A DNA stretch of 39,915 bases from Sulfurimonas sp. (lineage in GTDB: Bacteria; Campylobacterota; Campylobacteria; Campylobacterales; Sulfurimonadaceae). A program made the translations under genes and the position numbers. Below are positions 7,450 through 15,002 of this stretch, one piece after another. Location: positions 1 through 39,915 of the forward strand of contig JALSWC010000202.1 of assembly GCA_027060825.1 (NCBI GenBank). Direction: 5' to 3'. Each line of letters begins with the position of its first letter. Positions within the stretch are counted from its first letter, which is position 1. The notes below the pieces were generated by a model. That model was not told the DNA's origin. It saw only the letters and a list, made by a program, of their open reading frames with translations, and did not search any database.

Positions 7450-8446
7450 TCTCTATAGCCCAGCCAATAGTTTCACCAGCATACATAGGGACAACACCCG
7501 AATAGTTTTGAGGAACAACAAAAGGTCGTTTTTCTAATGTCACTTCTTTAAATTCAGGACAAATACCATATATATTTTGTGCATTATCACTTACAAACGC
7601 CTGTAGATTATCGAGCTTATCAAATTGCTCAAAGATTTCTGTTAAAAGCTGTAAAGAGATAGGTGCAGTAAAGACACCAGCAGCACAACCACAAGACTCT
7701 TTTTTATGTTGTGGATGTGGTGCAGAGTCAGAACCAAACATCACTTTTGGATGGGCTTCAAGCGCTACGCTTAAGAGTGCATCTAAATCCTCTGGTCGTT
7801 TTGCTATAGGTTTACAAAAGTGGTGTGGCATCATCATGCCACCAATAACATCATCAAGCGTTAAAAGTAGATGATGTACAGTAATAGTCGCATAAAGATT
7901 TGGATATTTATCTAGCATCTCTACTGCTGCTTTTGTTGTAATGTGTTCCATAACAATTTTCAGATTAGGAAAGTTTTGTGCTAAAAGTTCATAAATACTC
8001 ATAAACTCAGCCTCTCTATCCATCACAAAACCATCAGTTTCACCATGCACACAAAGAGGAATTTCCAAATCACTCATAGCCTCTAAAGTAGTTCGCATCT
8101 CTTCAATATCGAATGATTCAACGCCCCCTTCAGAGTTTGTTGTAATTCCAGCTGGATAGAGTTTTATAGCTGTAATTTCATCTACAACGCTCTCCAAAAA
8201 TGCTTTATCGTAGTTTTTATAAAAAAGCGTCATAAATGGTTCAAAGTAGTCATTTGGTACAGCAGATATAATTCTATCTTTATAAGATTGTACAGCAGCA
8301 AGAGTATCTACAGGAGGTACAAGATTTGGCATTATAAGTGCCCCACTATAAGTAAACGCAGTAAGTGGTGCGACATTCTCTAGCATCACCCCATCACGAA
8401 GATGTAAGTGCATATCTAGTGGCATCAAAAGTGTATGAGTTTTCAT
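7439..8446 (-). CDS. pyrC: Dihydroorotase
   Basis: A 335-aa class II dihydroorotase, which closes carbamoyl-aspartate to dihydroorotate in pyrimidine synthesis. The first zinc ligands are His13 and His15 (DMHLHLRDG). The carbamylated Lys lies in AIKLYPAG, further His ligands are in CVHGET and MEHITT, and the catalytic Asp is in [12 protein letters not shown]. The length is normal for the E. coli PyrC type. AAGGAA precedes the ATG. It is first in a five-gene run with the two-component pair and exbBD. Confidence 0.96.
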   Translation of the reverse strand: MKTHTLLMPLDMHLHLRDGVMLENVAPLTAFTYSGALIMPNLVPPVDTLAAVQSYKDRIISAVPNDYFEPFMTLFYKNYDKAFLESVVDEITAIKLYPAGITTNSEGGVESFDIEEMRTTLEAMSDLEIPLCVHGETDGFVMDREAEFMSIYELLAQNFPNLKIVMEHITTKAAVEMLDKYPNLYATITVHHLLLTLDDVIGGMMMPHHFCKPIAKRPEDLDALLSVALEAHPKVMFGSDSAPHPQHKKESCGCAAGVFTAPISLQLLTEIFEQFDKLDNLQAFVSDNAQNIYGICPEFKEVTLEKRPFVVPQNYSGVVPMYAGETIGWAIESVD

Positions 8447-8475
8447 TAAAAATTCCTTATTTATTCTATATTCTA

Positions 8476-8481
8476 ATTATA
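8476..8481 (-). promoter_or_regulatory. Likely -10 box of the pyrC operon
   Basis: TATAAT on the minus strand inside TTCGCTATAATT, about 30 nt before the pyrC ATG. The same 12-base wording occurs before greA (31723-31728). No clear -35 box is present. Confidence 0.6.
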
Positions 8482-8492
8482 GCGAATTAGCA

Positions 8493-8834
8493 CTAAATAG
8501 CCCATAAGTATAAATCAGCAAAAGAGATAAACATCCCAATTATTGCTAAGCTTTGAAAAAGATGACTAATTTTAATAAAAGGCTTACCATCTATAAAAAC
8601 ACCAAGTTGTACAGCAGAAACAATAAGAGCTGCCACAATAAAAAAGATATAACTCACTATAAGAAAAATATACCAAGTTTCATGCATAAAACCATACACT
8701 ATTAATACACCAATAGCAAAAGCTACTATAGAGTTTAAAATCCAAACATTTACATTAGATTTTTCCTCTTTGTTATAAACACGCGCAATTTTAAAGTATA
8801 AAAAAGCCAAAAAAAGTGCCGAATAAAAGACCAT
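8493..8834 (-). CDS. Small multi-spanning membrane protein, unknown
   Basis: A 113-aa, very hydrophobic protein with about four membrane helices (near residues 1-15, 28-48, 52-75 and 92-112). The loops carry a short Lys/Glu patch (NKEEKSN) and an FIDGKP turn. I do not recognise a family. Its ribosome site (AGGA, 7 nt before the ATG) lies in a perfect hairpin, so translation may be conditional. It follows the lipoprotein gene by 57 nt and precedes pyrC in the same direction. Confidence 0.7.
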   Translation of the reverse strand: MVFYSALFLAFLYFKIARVYNKEEKSNVNVWILNSIVAFAIGVLIVYGFMHETWYIFLIVSYIFFIVAALIVSAVQLGVFIDGKPFIKISHLFQSLAIIGMFISFADLYLWAI

Positions 8835-8839
8835 AGAAC

Positions 8840-8864
8840 ATTCCTAAAATTAAATTTTAGGAAT
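8840..8864 (-). promoter_or_regulatory. Hairpin covering a Shine-Dalgarno site
   Basis: On the minus strand ATTCCTAAAAT and ATTTTAGGAAT pair perfectly over 11 bp with a 3-nt loop. The 3' arm contains AGGA, the ribosome site of the downstream small membrane protein, 7 nt before its ATG. There is no T-run, so this is not a standard terminator. The AT-rich stem would melt with modest warming or on binding of a factor. Confidence 0.7.
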
Positions 8865-8891
8865 TGTATCTATAATAATATTAAGTGCTTA

Positions 8892-9575
8892 TTATATTGA
8901 AATCTCTCTATTTTCAATAACCTTAGCTTTAGGTGAAGCAATAGAAAGAATAACCTCTTTTTGAACAGAAGCAGGGAGTTTTCCCTTCGATACCATATCT
9001 AAAATTTTATGTATTCTTCTCTCTTCAAACTCTTTTTCTCTTAAATCCCTATCATGCACAAATTGAGCTTCTTGTAGCTCTCTTTGTAAATCTCTATTTT
9101 TTTTAGCATTCAAATAGAGTAAAATTAAAGCAATAATCAAGAAAACAACAATAGCTATCACAATATAAACAGTATATTGTAAAGTCTCTTTTTTAGTACT
9201 TATTTCAAGTTGTGAAGTTTTTATTCTTGTAATAGAGTCTGATTTTGCTATTTCTTGTTGTGCTTGTGCCTGTACTTTTGCTATGTGCATTTGACTATTC
9301 GATCGGATTTTTGCTATTTTTATTTTTGTATCTGCTTCAATTTGTGATACTTTAACTTTATCCTTATCATTTACTTTCTTTTTCTCTTTACTTTTTTTAT
9401 TTTCACTCTTACTCTCATTTTCCCTCTTATTATCATAAACATATGCCATAGAATTAGGATTGACTTTTGTAGTATCTACCCCTAAAAGAGAAACACTTTT
9501 ATTTCCACTCTGTTCATCACAAGCACTAAACGCAACTATAATAAATAAAAAACTAAATATATATAAAGATTTCAT
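8892..9575 (-). CDS. Lipoprotein with an internal membrane helix
   Basis: A 227-aa protein with a signal peptide and lipobox (FSAC), then Asp directly after the Cys, an inner-membrane retention signal in E. coli-like Lol sorting. A Lys/Glu-rich coiled-coil region follows (about residues 35-125), then one clear membrane helix (about residues 130-155, YTVYIVIAIVVFLIIALILLY) and a charged helical tail of about 70 residues. I do not recognise a family. The start at 9575 is preferred over 9584 because AAAGGA then has normal spacing (about 10 nt rather than 2). It lies 15 nt downstream of the phosphomutase gene. Confidence 0.75.
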   Translation of the reverse strand: MKSLYIFSFLFIIVAFSACDEQSGNKSVSLLGVDTTKVNPNSMAYVYDNKRENESKSENKKSKEKKKVNDKDKVKVSQIEADTKIKIAKIRSNSQMHIAKVQAQAQQEIAKSDSITRIKTSQLEISTKKETLQYTVYIVIAIVVFLIIALILLYLNAKKNRDLQRELQEAQFVHDRDLREKEFEERRIHKILDMVSKGKLPASVQKEVILSIASPKAKVIENREISI

Positions 9576-9590
9576 CAAAACCATTTCCTT

Positions 9591-10949
9591 TTAAAGAGAT
9601 TCTTTTGCCATTTGTATAAGGCTATTTACTGCATCTTCATAGTGCTTTGCATCTTCTGCATCCGTTGATTCAAAACGAGTTACCAAAACAGGAGTAGTAT
9701 TACTTGCACGAACAAGCCCCCACCCTTTTTCAAAATTAATACGCACACCATCTACAAAAATCATATCTTTTATAGTAGGAAAATCAGCAGGAGGATTTTG
9801 TAAAAGCTCTTTAACTCTCTCTATAATTTTAAATTTTTGTGCCTCTGTAGTTTCTACTTTTATCTCTTCGGTTGAGAAAACCTGTGGTAGTTTTGCAAGT
9901 TCAGCATCAAGGTCTATTCCCTTATAAATCAGCTCTAACATTCTAAATGTAGCATAAATAGCATCGTCATATCCAAAATAACGATTTTTAAAAAAGACAT
10001 GCCCACTCACTTCACATGCTAAATCAGCATCAATCTCTTTCATTTTCACTTTCAAATTTGAGTGTCCAGTTTTATACATTACAGCTCTCGCCCCTCGGCG
10101 TTCAAGCTCATCATACATCACTTGAGAACATTTCACCTCTCCAACAACAGTAGGCTTGTCCATATTCATACTATATAGAAGAGCCATCATATCGCCCTTG
10201 ATGTTGTTTTTATGGGTAAGTACTGCAATTCTATCGGCATCTCCATCGTATGCAAAAGCAATATCTCCCTCTTCTTCTAAAAGAACTTTTACATCTGCAA
10301 GATTTTTTTCCACAGAAGGGTCTGGATGATGGTTTGGAAATGTTCCATCAGGATCAACATAAATCCCTTTTGTATGGAGTTCTAATTTTTTAAAGATTTC
10401 AGGAAGAACAACTCCCGCAACCCCATTACCACAATCATAGACAATCTTTGTCGGCATTGCTTTTAAATGTTGAAATTCATTAACAATAAAATCAATATAT
10501 CTACTATTTGCATTTATTTCTGTTACATCACGCTCCACTATATTCGGCATATTCATGGCTTCACATTCAGCCCCAAGTGCATAAATATCTTCTCCAAAAA
10601 ATGGTGCTTTATCTACAGTAATTTTAAAGCCATTATACTCACTAGGATTATGTGAGCCTGTAATCATAACAGAAGCCGATGGCGTAATCCCATTCCATTC
10701 TTGATAGTTTGTAAAATAGTTTACAGGAGTAGGAACAAGTCCCATACCAAGCACTTTTTTTCCACCTGCATTGAGACCTGCAACTAAATATTCAAATAAA
10801 ATAGGTGAATGTGAACGCGCATCATAACCAACAGATACATACTCCCCAGATATTTTAGAAGCTAAAGCATAGCCAATTTTTGTTACACTCTCTTTGTTTA
10901 ACTCTCTTTCAAAAATTCCTCTTATATCATATTCTCTATAAATACTCAC
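9591..10949 (-). CDS. Phosphomannomutase/phosphoglucomutase
   Basis: A 452-aa alpha-D-phosphohexomutase of the AlgC/ManB type, which interconverts sugar-1- and sugar-6-phosphates to feed LPS or other glycan synthesis. Start (YREYDIRGIF), the catalytic Ser99 loop (TGSHNPSEYNGFK), the magnesium loop (DGDADR, about residues 239-244), the sugar-binding loop (CEVSGHVFF) and the phosphate-binding ending (RASNTTPVLVTRFE) are all present. The start codon is GTG with AAAGG upstream. Substrate preference (mannose or glucose) cannot be read from the sequence. Confidence 0.93.
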   Translation of the reverse strand: MSIYREYDIRGIFERELNKESVTKIGYALASKISGEYVSVGYDARSHSPILFEYLVAGLNAGGKKVLGMGLVPTPVNYFTNYQEWNGITPSASVMITGSHNPSEYNGFKITVDKAPFFGEDIYALGAECEAMNMPNIVERDVTEINANSRYIDFIVNEFQHLKAMPTKIVYDCGNGVAGVVLPEIFKKLELHTKGIYVDPDGTFPNHHPDPSVEKNLADVKVLLEEEGDIAFAYDGDADRIAVLTHKNNIKGDMMALLYSMNMDKPTVVGEVKCSQVMYDELERRGARAVMYKTGHSNLKVKMKEIDADLACEVSGHVFFKNRYFGYDDAIYATFRMLELIYKGIDLDAELAKLPQVFSTEEIKVETTEAQKFKIIERVKELLQNPPADFPTIKDMIFVDGVRINFEKGWGLVRASNTTPVLVTRFESTDAEDAKHYEDAVNSLIQMAKESL

Positions 10950-11085
10950 TATTGCAACCTTTATATTTTAATAAGGTAATTTTACACAACATTTTGTTTA
11001 TTTTAGCTTTTATACTCTTTTTCATATTTTATATAAACATAAAATTACTCATTTAAAAAGAATTTACATAAAAAGTGTATAAATG

Positions 11086-11114
11086 TTGGATATTAGAAAT
11101 TATTCTGATATACT
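11086..11114 (+). promoter_or_regulatory. Promoter of the cold-shock gene
   Basis: TTGGAT, a 17-nt spacer and TATACT. The predicted transcript starts near 11120, giving a long 5' leader of about 110 nt as in many cspA-type genes. Confidence 0.7.
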
Positions 11115-11125
11115 GCTGCTTAGTG

Positions 11126-11150
11126 AAAGATGAGGTGTGAATTCATCTTT
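11126..11150 (+). promoter_or_regulatory. Hairpin in the cold-shock leader
   Basis: AAAGATGA and TCATCTTT form a perfect 8-bp stem with a 9-nt loop a few bases into the predicted mRNA. cspA-type leaders refold with temperature and stabilise the mRNA in the cold; this stem could belong to such a structure, but the rest of the fold was not worked out. Confidence 0.55.
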
Positions 11151-11233
11151 AGTGTGCGATATGCTCTATAAGCGTTACGACCCCCTAAAGACTCTCCCAA
11201 TATTTTGACACAAATTATACAAAAGGCTAGACA

Positions 11234-11452
11234 ATGGCAGAATTAATGGACGGATCAGTTAAATGGTTCAATGATGAAAAAGGTTATGGTTTTATTCAAC
11301 AAGATAATGGTGGAAAAGATGTATTTGTACATTTCCGTCAAGTAAATAATCCAAATGGTGGTAGAGTTTCTTTAGCAGAAGGTCAAAGAGTAACATTCGA
11401 AGTTGGTGAAGGTCAAAAAGGCCCACAAGCTGAAAATGTAACTCCTCTTTAG
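11234..11452 (+). CDS. Cold-shock protein, CspA family
   Basis: A 72-aa single-domain nucleic-acid-binding protein. The two RNA-binding motifs are clear: KGYGFI (RNP1 type) and VFVHF (RNP2 type), with the usual [11 protein letters not shown] start. CspA-type proteins melt RNA structure in the cold and during growth. The ribosome site is AAGG about 8 nt before the ATG. The gene stands alone, with its own promoter, leader and terminator. Confidence 0.97.
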   Translation: MAELMDGSVKWFNDEKGYGFIQQDNGGKDVFVHFRQVNNPNGGRVSLAEGQRVTFEVGEGQKGPQAENVTPL

Positions 11453-11468
11453 TAGTTACTCCACACTT

Positions 11469-11503
11469 TTTATATAGGCTTCTTGCCTATATAACTTTTT
11501 TTT
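11469..11503 (+). terminator. Rho-independent terminator of the cold-shock gene
   Basis: TATATAGGC and GCCTATATA form a 9-bp stem with a 5-nt loop, followed by AC and a run of eight T. It starts about 18 nt after the stop codon. Confidence 0.9.
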
Positions 11504-11509
11504 AAATCT

Positions 11510-12529
11510 TTAACTTTTCAAAACTCTCAAACACTCATTTGCAATCTCTAACTCTTCATCAGTTTCAATAACAAATGCTTTTATATTTTTAATAATTTTA
11601 TTATCCATCACTCGCTCTCTTATATATTTAGAATGCTCCCCTATTCCACCACTAAAAACAATAGCATCAACATCTTCAAGTAAAATCATATATGCACCAA
11701 TGTACTTTTGAATGCGTCGCACCATAATATCAATAGCAAGTTTTGATTTTTCATCTCTTGCGTTTAAAATAGTGCGAACATCACTCTCCCCACATAAACC
11801 AAAAAGACCTGATTTTTTATTGAGCATTGTATCTACTTCCTCATAACTATACTCAAGTTCTCTCTCCAAATAGGTCACAATGGCAGGGTCAATATCTCCA
11901 CTTCGTGTTCCCATAACAAGCCCTTCAAGAGGAGTAAATCCCATAGAGGTATCAATACTTTTTCCATTTTTTATGGCACAAACAGAGGCACCATTTCCTA
12001 AATGAAGCGTAATTATATTTGTCTTCTCTGGTGCTTTAGCAAGTTTTTTTGCTGTCGCTTTTAACAAATAAGAGTGAGAAGTTCCATGAAATCCATAACG
12101 GCGTATCTGCTCTTTTTCATACAACTCATACGGCAAAGCATAAAGATATGCCTCCTTTTTTAGAGAAGAATGAAAAGCAGTATCAAAAACTGCTATTTGT
12201 GGAATATAAGAAAATTTCTCTTTTATCTCTTTTATTCCTGCTAAATTTGCTCCATTATGCAAAGGAGCTAAAGGAATAAGTGCTTCAATAGCCTCCATAA
12301 CTACCTTATCAATCACAACAGGTTCTACAAACTTCTCTCCACCATGCACCACCCTATGCCCAATCACATCCACTTTAGAAAAATCCACATCAAGTTTTTC
12401 TATCTTTTGTGCAATTGTATCGCCAGATTTAAACTCCAAAAGTTGTTCATGCAAAACTTTAGCACTTGGCATCTCAAAAAGTTTAAATTTCAGTGTGGAA
12501 CTTCCACTATTTATAACGGCAACTCTCAT
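11510..12529 (-). CDS. ackA: Acetate kinase, short form
   Basis: Makes ATP from acetyl phosphate, or the reverse, with Pta. Motifs include INSGSSTLKFKLF, GHRVVHGGEKF, FDTAFH, RRYGFHGTSH, LHLGNGASV, MGTRSGDIDP and FSGGIGEHS. The true start is the ATG at 12529, not the ORF-track start at 12592: it gives the family N-terminus MRVAVINSG and overlaps the pta stop by 4 nt (ATGA). The protein is 339 aa, against about 400 in E. coli. It is shorter before the HRVVHGG motif and near the C-terminus, but all recognised catalytic motifs remain, so it is probably active. Confidence 0.95.
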   Translation of the reverse strand: MRVAVINSGSSTLKFKLFEMPSAKVLHEQLLEFKSGDTIAQKIEKLDVDFSKVDVIGHRVVHGGEKFVEPVVIDKVVMEAIEALIPLAPLHNGANLAGIKEIKEKFSYIPQIAVFDTAFHSSLKKEAYLYALPYELYEKEQIRRYGFHGTSHSYLLKATAKKLAKAPEKTNIITLHLGNGASVCAIKNGKSIDTSMGFTPLEGLVMGTRSGDIDPAIVTYLERELEYSYEEVDTMLNKKSGLFGLCGESDVRTILNARDEKSKLAIDIMVRRIQKYIGAYMILLEDVDAIVFSGGIGEHSKYIRERVMDNKIIKNIKAFVIETDEELEIANECLRVLKS

Positions 12530-14595
12530 TTTACTTCTCCTGCTTGAATAGCTGTAATGGCAATAGTATTTACAATATCTTCCACCAAACAACCACGGCT
12601 TAAATCATTTACAGGCTTTTTTAATCCCTGTAAAATAGGTCCAATGGCAATGGCTCCACTTGAGCGTTGCACGGCTTTGTAGGTATTATTTCCCGTGTTT
12701 AAATCAGGAAATACAAAAACGGTTGCATGACCTGCCACTTGAGAGTTTGGAAGTTTTATTTTTGCTACTTTTTCATCAATGGCTGCATCATACTGAATAG
12801 GTCCCTCTACTAAAATATCTGCATTTTTTGCTTTAACTATTTGTGTTGCTTTTCTTACTTTATCCACATCACTTCCATGCCCACTCTCCCCAGTAGAATA
12901 AGAGAGCATTGCCACACGAGGAGTAATGCCAAACATCTCTGCACTCCGTGCTGAAGCCATAGCAATTTGTGCAAGTTCTTTTGCATCAGGGTCTTGAATA
13001 ATGGCACAATCTCCATAAACAAGCACTTTTGTATCTAAACACATAAAAAATATACTTGAGACTATGTCATAATCGGGCTTTGTTTTTATGATTTGAAGAG
13101 CTGGTCGTATAGTATCTGCTGTGGGATGAATAGCACCACTTACCATAGCATCGGCATAGCCTAATTGCACCATCATAGTTGCAAAGTAGTTAAAGTGTGT
13201 CATAGCATCTTTCGCTGCACTTTTACTCAAACCTTTTGAGCGTCTCATTTCATAAAAACTCTCTACAAACTCATCCATAAATGGGGAGGTACAAGGATTT
13301 ATAACTGTTGCTTTTGAGAGGTCAAGCCCTAAACGCAAATAATTTGCTCGTATCTCCTCCTCTTCTCCTAACAAAATAATCTCTGCCACTCTTCTATGTA
13401 ATACTATCTCAACTGCTCTCAAAATCCGTTCATCTTGTGCCTCTGGAAGCACCACTCTTTTTAGATTTTCACTAGCCATCTCAAAGAGTTTGTACTGAAA
13501 CATTAAGGGAGTCATAACATCACTCTCTTGGCTCTTTATTCTCTGCTCTATAAAGTCAAGATTGACGCTCTCTCGAAAAAGCCCCATGGCTAAAGCAATT
13601 TTACGCGTAGAATTAAGTCGAATTCGTCCATGAACATTCATCAGTTTTTGTGCCGTCTCATAAGTATCACCACTTACACTCAAAATAGGAATACCAAAAC
13701 CACTTAGTCCGTTTATAAGTTTTTGAATATTTGGATGTGCCTCCATAGAAAAAGGGAATACTATTGCTGAAATATTTGCATAATTTTTTGAGTACAAAGA
13801 AGCAAAAAGCCCAAGTATAATTTCAGAACGGTCAGCAGGAACGACAATAAGGTCATCCTCTTCAATTTTATCTAAAAAATTATCAAGAGAGAGTGCTGCT
13901 ATTTTTATGGAACGAATGGTTCTTGTATGGTCATTCTCTCTAAGAAAAAGAGGCTTTGCATCAAGAGTTTCCATCACATCCTGAACAGTTGAGAGACTTA
14001 ACTCTGTAACTTCATTAAGATAAAAGATTGGCTCTTTGTTGAGGCGATTTTTTAGTGTCTCTTGCGTTTCATGATTTGCCCGATTTACAAAAGTTGCAAA
14101 ATGGCTACACCCCTGCATCTCTTTTTTATCTATAAGAATATTTTCATACACCTCTTTTGCACTTTTATCTTTTGCCAAAATAATATTTATATAAGATGCA
14201 CCAAAATTTTGTGCAAGTTTGAGATTTATATCAAAATGAATAGTGTTAAAAAATGAGAGGCGAATTCCTTCACAAAGTACAAAATCATACTCTTTTTCAA
14301 GTTTTTTAAATTGCTCTAAAAGTTCACTAATAAGTGCATCTACCCTATTCTCAGCAAGCATACTCTCAACATAGGCAACATCAACACCATAAGCATCTTC
14401 ATAATCCATATCTAATTTATAATGCTCAAGCATAAATAATATATCATTGTCTTGTATATTTTTATTAAAAATAACAGGACGAAAGAAAGCCACTCGTGGT
14501 AAGTTTTGCTTTAAAACTTCCATCATACCCATCGATACAAAAAGAGAACCAGCATTCAACTCTTTTGCCGAAATATAAAGAGAATTTATTTTCAT
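12526..14595 (-). CDS. pta: Phosphate acetyltransferase, long form
   Basis: Converts acetyl-CoA and phosphate to acetyl phosphate. At 689 aa it is the long Pta type: an N-terminal P-loop-like domain (about 1-210), a DRTGG-like middle domain (about 210-330) and the C-terminal catalytic domain (about 360-689; LPEAQDERILRA, SGAIHPTADTIRPALQII, VEGPIQYDAA, FVFPDLNTGNNTYK, AIGPILQGL). The N-terminal P-loop (SAKELNAGSLFVS) lacks a proper Walker A Lys-Ser/Thr, so that domain is probably regulatory. AAAGG precedes the ATG. ackA follows with a 4-nt overlap. Confidence 0.95.
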   Translation of the reverse strand: MKINSLYISAKELNAGSLFVSMGMMEVLKQNLPRVAFFRPVIFNKNIQDNDILFMLEHYKLDMDYEDAYGVDVAYVESMLAENRVDALISELLEQFKKLEKEYDFVLCEGIRLSFFNTIHFDINLKLAQNFGASYINIILAKDKSAKEVYENILIDKKEMQGCSHFATFVNRANHETQETLKNRLNKEPIFYLNEVTELSLSTVQDVMETLDAKPLFLRENDHTRTIRSIKIAALSLDNFLDKIEEDDLIVVPADRSEIILGLFASLYSKNYANISAIVFPFSMEAHPNIQKLINGLSGFGIPILSVSGDTYETAQKLMNVHGRIRLNSTRKIALAMGLFRESVNLDFIEQRIKSQESDVMTPLMFQYKLFEMASENLKRVVLPEAQDERILRAVEIVLHRRVAEIILLGEEEEIRANYLRLGLDLSKATVINPCTSPFMDEFVESFYEMRRSKGLSKSAAKDAMTHFNYFATMMVQLGYADAMVSGAIHPTADTIRPALQIIKTKPDYDIVSSIFFMCLDTKVLVYGDCAIIQDPDAKELAQIAMASARSAEMFGITPRVAMLSYSTGESGHGSDVDKVRKATQIVKAKNADILVEGPIQYDAAIDEKVAKIKLPNSQVAGHATVFVFPDLNTGNNTYKAVQRSSGAIAIGPILQGLKKPVNDLSRGCLVEDIVNTIAITAIQAGEVK

Positions 14596-14618
14596 TCATT
14601 TTACCTTTAGACTTTATG

Positions 14619-14624
14619 TATAAT
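14619..14624 (+). promoter_or_regulatory. -10 box of the SEC-C gene
   Basis: TATAAT 34 nt before the ATG at 14658, overlapping the region just upstream of the divergent pta gene. The -35 is weak. Confidence 0.5.
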
Positions 14625-14657
14625 TCTATCAAAAAATTGATTTATGGAGCGATACTT

Positions 14658-15002
14658 ATGTCACCAAAAGAGTTAATGATAAGCCGATATGAGGCATTTG
14701 CAAGAAAAGATTGGAATTATTTAGCCAAAACAGCTACAAATCAGAGTGTAAAAGAATTAGAATTAATGCCAGAAATAGAGTGGCTAAAACTTGAAGTAAT
14801 TTATGCAGATGGCTCACAAGTAGAGTTTAAGGCTTATTATCGTGATGCAAATGGTCTTGGAGTCTTACATGAAAAAAGCAATTTTATACAAGAAAATGGC
14901 AGTTGGAAATATAAAGATGGCGAACTCTTTACGACAAAAATAGAGCGTAATGAGAGTTGTCCATGTGGAAGTGGAAAAAAATTTAAAAAGTGTTGTATTT
15001 AA
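14658..15002 (+). CDS. SEC-C motif protein, YchJ/UPF0225-like
   Basis: A 114-aa protein with an NTF2-like fold region (about residues 1-90, PKELMISRYEAFARKDWNYLAKTA onward) and a C-terminal SEC-C zinc motif (CPCGSGKKFKKCC). It resembles YchJ, with the SEC-C motif only at the C-terminal end. SEC-C zinc fingers, as in SecA, bind nucleic acid or ribosomal partners; this protein's role is unknown. The start at 14658 has GGAG 8 nt before it. The longer ORF from 14496 runs back through the pta start and is rejected. The stop overlaps that of the convergent transglycosylase gene by 4 nt. Confidence 0.85.
   Translation: MSPKELMISRYEAFARKDWNYLAKTATNQSVKELELMPEIEWLKLEVIYADGSQVEFKAYYRDANGLGVLHEKSNFIQENGSWKYKDGELFTTKIERNESCPCGSGKKFKKCCI

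Larger units (their letters stand above)
10950..11233. other. Divergent intergenic region with the cold-shock leader
   Basis: This AT-rich region of 284 nt separates the minus-strand phosphomutase from the plus-strand cold-shock gene. The left part should hold the phosphomutase promoter, with only weak AT-rich -10 candidates. The right part holds the cold-shock promoter and a leader of about 110 nt. No further gene was found. Confidence 0.7.

Noticed and set aside
12049-12547. Plus-strand ORFs opposite ackA
   Set aside because: They lie wholly inside ackA on the other strand and show no family features.
14496-14657. Long N-terminus of the SEC-C gene
   Set aside because: This part is antisense to the pta start; ATG 14658 has a good ribosome site and gives the normal family start.
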